A DNA stretch of 64,000 nucleotides. Origin: Deltaproteobacteria bacterium IMCC39146. GTDB taxonomy: Bacteria > Desulfobacterota > Desulfuromonadia > Desulfuromonadales > BM103. The position numbers and the translations under genes were made by a program. Position 1 is the first letter of the stretch. Each line of letters begins with the position of its first letter. The stretch spans positions 153,330 through 217,329 of the forward strand of contig JARUHP010000004.1 of assembly GCA_030005635.1 (NCBI GenBank). The letters run 5' to 3'. Shown in pieces: positions 62,170 to 64,000 of this stretch. The notes below the pieces were generated by a model. It was not told where the DNA came from and ran no database searches. It saw only the letters and a list, made by a program, of their open reading frames with translations.

Positions 62170-62191
62170 GTTTGGGACGGTTGAGTGTCAA
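62163..62191 (-). promoter_or_regulatory. promoter of the toxin-antitoxin operon
   Basis: On the minus strand TTGACA (62191-62186), a 17-nt spacer and TACAAT (62168-62163): a near-consensus sigma-70 promoter. Confidence 0.8.
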
Positions 62192-62250
62192 GCACAAACA
62201 CAGCACAAACACAGCACAAACACAGCACAAACACAGCACAAACACAGCAC
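62191..62250. repeat. 11-bp tandem repeat AGCACAAACAC
   Basis: About 5.5 perfect copies of AGCACAAACAC abut the -35 box of the antitoxin promoter. The unit length is close to one helical turn. Confidence 0.92.
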
Positions 62251-62508
62251 ATCACTCACCAACCAATCTCTCTCCACAAGAATTTTAAAGAGTTCATACG
62301 GAATCTAAAACCACAGCGGCCATTCGTGTTTTGAGCTTGTGAACTTGGGTTAAATACTGAGCCACTGGCTCCACTGCGAGCTAAGAGACCTAAAAGCAAT
62401 AATTATAAACAGCATAAGTTGAGCATAATGTTAATATGTCAGGGCATGTCCATGGCATTTGGGTACATCTATTAGCTGAAGGTTGCCTAAAGAATCAGGA
62501 GGCTTTTC

Positions 62509-63729
62509 ATGAAGTCCAAAAATATTTATTTTGCAAATAGTCGTGGCGAAAGACTTGCTGCCACACTTGACCTACCCGAAGACGAAAGACCGATTAGTTA
62601 CGCCCTGTTCGCGCATTGCTTTACCTGTACGAAAAGCCTCAAAGCAGCCATCAATATTGCTGCAGCGCTCAATCGCGAAAAGATTGCCGTGCTGCGGTTT
62701 GACTTCACGGGACTTGGTCAAAGCGAAGGAACTTTCGCTGACACCAATTTCTCCACCAACGTTGCCGACCTGGTTTTAGCTGCAGAATACTTGGCCGAAG
62801 AGTTTCAACCGCCACAAATCATCATCGGTCATTCTCTCGGAGGAGCAGCGGTCATCCAGGCGGCAGAGAAAATCCCTTCTTTACGCGCTGTTGTCACAAT
62901 CGCCGCCCCGCATGACCCTGGCCATGTCGCCCATCATTTTGAGAATTCCCGGCAACAGATTGAAGCGCACGGGTCTGCAGAAGTAAATCTTGCCGGTCGT
63001 AAATTCACCATCAAAAAACAATTCCTGGAAGACCTTGAGATACAGAAGCTCGATACGCACATCAAATCTCTTAAAACCGCATTGTTGGTAATGCACTCAG
63101 CAAGAGACACAACGGTCAGCATAGATAACGCCGCAAACATCTACAAAGCGGCAAAGCACCCCAAAAGTTTTATTAGTCTTGATGATGCTGATCATCTCCT
63201 TTTGAAAGAGAAGGATTCATTATATGTCGGCATGATGATAGCGGCATGGAGCCATCGATATATTGATCCCCCGGTGCAAGAAGACACTGAAAAAATCAAC
63301 ATTGATAACCGGGTGACTACGAGCACGGCAAACGAAGACTTTTTTACAGAAGTATTTGCAAATGGTCATGCCATGATTGCGGATGAACCTGTTAAATATG
63401 GTGGCACGGATCGCGGGCCAACGCCTTACGAATATTTGTTAGCAGGGCTTGGCGCTTGCACCAGCATGACTTTGCAAATGTATGCTCGAAGAAAAAAGCT
63501 GCCATTAGAAAAAGCTGTGGTCCGAATGACACATGAGAAAGTTCACGCTGATGATTGTGACCACTGTGAAAGTACGGAGGGTAAAATCGATCGCGTGGTA
63601 CGTGAAATAGAGCTATTGGGTGAACTCAATGATAAACAGCGACAACGCCTGCTTGAAATCGCCGAGCGTTGTCCGGTACACAAGACATTACATAGCGAAG
63701 TAGACATTATTTCAAAGTTAAAGAGTTAA
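62509..63729 (+). CDS. alpha/beta hydrolase-OsmC fusion protein
   Basis: The 406-residue protein joins two enzymes. Residues about 1-250 are an alpha/beta hydrolase with nucleophile elbow GHSLGGAAV and [13 protein letters not shown] near the oxyanion region; an Asp (ARDTT) and His (DADHLLL) follow for the triad. Residues about 270-406 are an OsmC-type peroxiredoxin: [19 protein letters not shown] carries the first cysteine and [10 protein letters not shown] the second. The same fusion is common in proteobacteria; a role in organic hydroperoxide detoxification is inferred from OsmC. AGGAGG precedes the ATG. Confidence 0.9.
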   Translation: MKSKNIYFANSRGERLAATLDLPEDERPISYALFAHCFTCTKSLKAAINIAAALNREKIAVLRFDFTGLGQSEGTFADTNFSTNVADLVLAAEYLAEEFQPPQIIIGHSLGGAAVIQAAEKIPSLRAVVTIAAPHDPGHVAHHFENSRQQIEAHGSAEVNLAGRKFTIKKQFLEDLEIQKLDTHIKSLKTALLVMHSARDTTVSIDNAANIYKAAKHPKSFISLDDADHLLLKEKDSLYVGMMIAAWSHRYIDPPVQEDTEKINIDNRVTTSTANEDFFTEVFANGHAMIADEPVKYGGTDRGPTPYEYLLAGLGACTSMTLQMYARRKKLPLEKAVVRMTHEKVHADDCDHCESTEGKIDRVVREIELLGELNDKQRQRLLEIAERCPVHKTLHSEVDIISKLKS

Positions 63730-63789
63730 CGGGAGAAGCAAAGCCTTCTTAAGTAAATAATACGGAGACAAAAAAAAGACTCTATACCG

Positions 63790-63837
63790 TTCTCTGTGTC
63801 CTCTGTGACTCGAGTGAGAGAAGCGAACGGGTGGGAG
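63790..63837. repeat. dispersed repeat, copy 5 (right part)
   Basis: TTCTCTGTGTCCTCTGTGACT and the tail AAGCGAACGGG resemble 38091-38135. Only one arm is visible. It lies just outside the IS256-type end. Confidence 0.65.
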
Positions 63838-63874
63838 AGATGTTGTCTCTCTTCACGAAGCAAGCTTCATGGAG

Positions 63875-64000
63875 GGCCTGTAAAGAATATTGTGTAAATG
63901 GCCCGCCGGTCAGAGTAGCGGCATCCGCCCTTCAAACATAATCGAAAATTGATTCAGTGCCGATCGCCAATGATGGATCGGCATTGTCCATTTCTTTGAG
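63875..64000 (-). mobile_element. IS256-family insertion sequence, right end (continues past window)
   Basis: The terminal sequence GGCCTGTAAAGAATATTGTG resembles the ends of IS256-family elements and lies 35 bp beyond the transposase stop codon. The rest of the element continues past base 64000, so its other end, length and target duplication cannot be seen. Confidence 0.7.
63910..64000 (-). CDS. IS256-family transposase, C-terminal end
   Basis: The last 30 codons of a minus-strand gene are present; the 5' part lies outside. The residues KKWTMPIHHWRSALNQF then FEGRMPLL are the characteristic C-terminus of IS256-family DDE transposases, just before the stop. Transposition activity cannot be judged from the fragment. 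The hairpin TGCCGATC...GATCGGCA at 63958-63983 is inside this coding region. Confidence 0.85.
   Translation of the reverse strand, partial: SKKWTMPIHHWRSALNQFSIMFEGRMPLL

Larger units (their letters stand above)
62135..62508. other. divergent intergenic region with toxin-antitoxin promoter and 11-bp repeat
   Basis: It contains the antitoxin promoter and GTAC boxes (62148-62191), the 11-bp tandem repeat (62191-62250), then about 250 bp with no recognised feature before the hydrolase-OsmC gene. Confidence 0.6.

Noticed and set aside
62135..62245. N-terminal extension of the antitoxin rich in cysteine and leucine
   Set aside because: It is the 11-bp repeat and promoter translated; the ATG at 62134 has GGAGG and begins the Phd domain exactly.
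62191..62250. Direct repeats considered as a CRISPR array
   Set aside because: The 11-bp units are contiguous, with no spacers, and no cas genes are present.

Overview
The window reads as chromosome of a Desulfuromonadales-type bacterium (relatives of Desulfuromonas, Geobacter and Pelobacter). This is inferred from gene content: aconitase B, a monomeric-type NADP isocitrate dehydrogenase, malate dehydrogenase and a four-subunit 2-oxoglutarate:ferredoxin oxidoreductase together, plus many c-di-GMP and PAS/receiver signalling genes and a GEMM riboswitch. No rRNA, tRNA or CRISPR array was found.

Layout. 1-7.2 kb: the 3' end of bioA, a heptanucleotide tandem repeat, agmatinase, a lipoprotein, a CBS/nucleotidyltransferase protein and acnB. 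7.2-18.5 kb: a multi-PAS histidine kinase with a stand-alone receiver, an orphan LivK-like lipoprotein, a cheR remnant, a secreted two-domain protein next to comEC, a receiver-GGDEF diguanylate cyclase and a frameshifted cyclase remnant. 18.5-30.8 kb: hisS, aspS, a LysM lipoprotein, then the TCA block icd-mdh and korDABC, then fbp. 31-38.7 kb: a membrane protein/suhB/TPR-metalloprotease operon, amt, a DsrE-like protein behind a GEMM-I riboswitch, a membrane diguanylate cyclase and a truncated plsC. 38.8-58.2 kb: a long same-strand run, mgtE, M20 peptidase, GNAT, three transglutaminase-like proteins, two circularly permuted ATP-grasp proteins, Alpha-E proteins, MscS, CorA, an M14-like deacylase, RimK ligase and a RimB-like retropepsin. 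58.4-64 kb: MarC, an SLC13-type permease, a RelE/Phd toxin-antitoxin pair, a hydrolase-OsmC fusion and the tail of an IS256-family transposase at the window edge.

How it fits together. Three TCA transcription units (acnB, icd-mdh, korDABC) carry versions of one 15-bp palindrome centred about 96-106 bp before the start codon. It overlaps promoter-like elements at icd and acnB, so a common regulator is likely. c-di-GMP made by the membrane GGDEF protein could be read by the riboswitch that lies directly after its gene. The 40-58 kb block holds two peptide-ligase modules (CP-ATP-grasp/Alpha-E/transglutaminase and RimK/M14-like/RimB-like) in tandem with ion and osmotic channels. Its product is unknown, and it is the best candidate here for an undescribed system.

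Start codons were chosen by ribosome-binding site and domain start, and often differ from the longest open frame.
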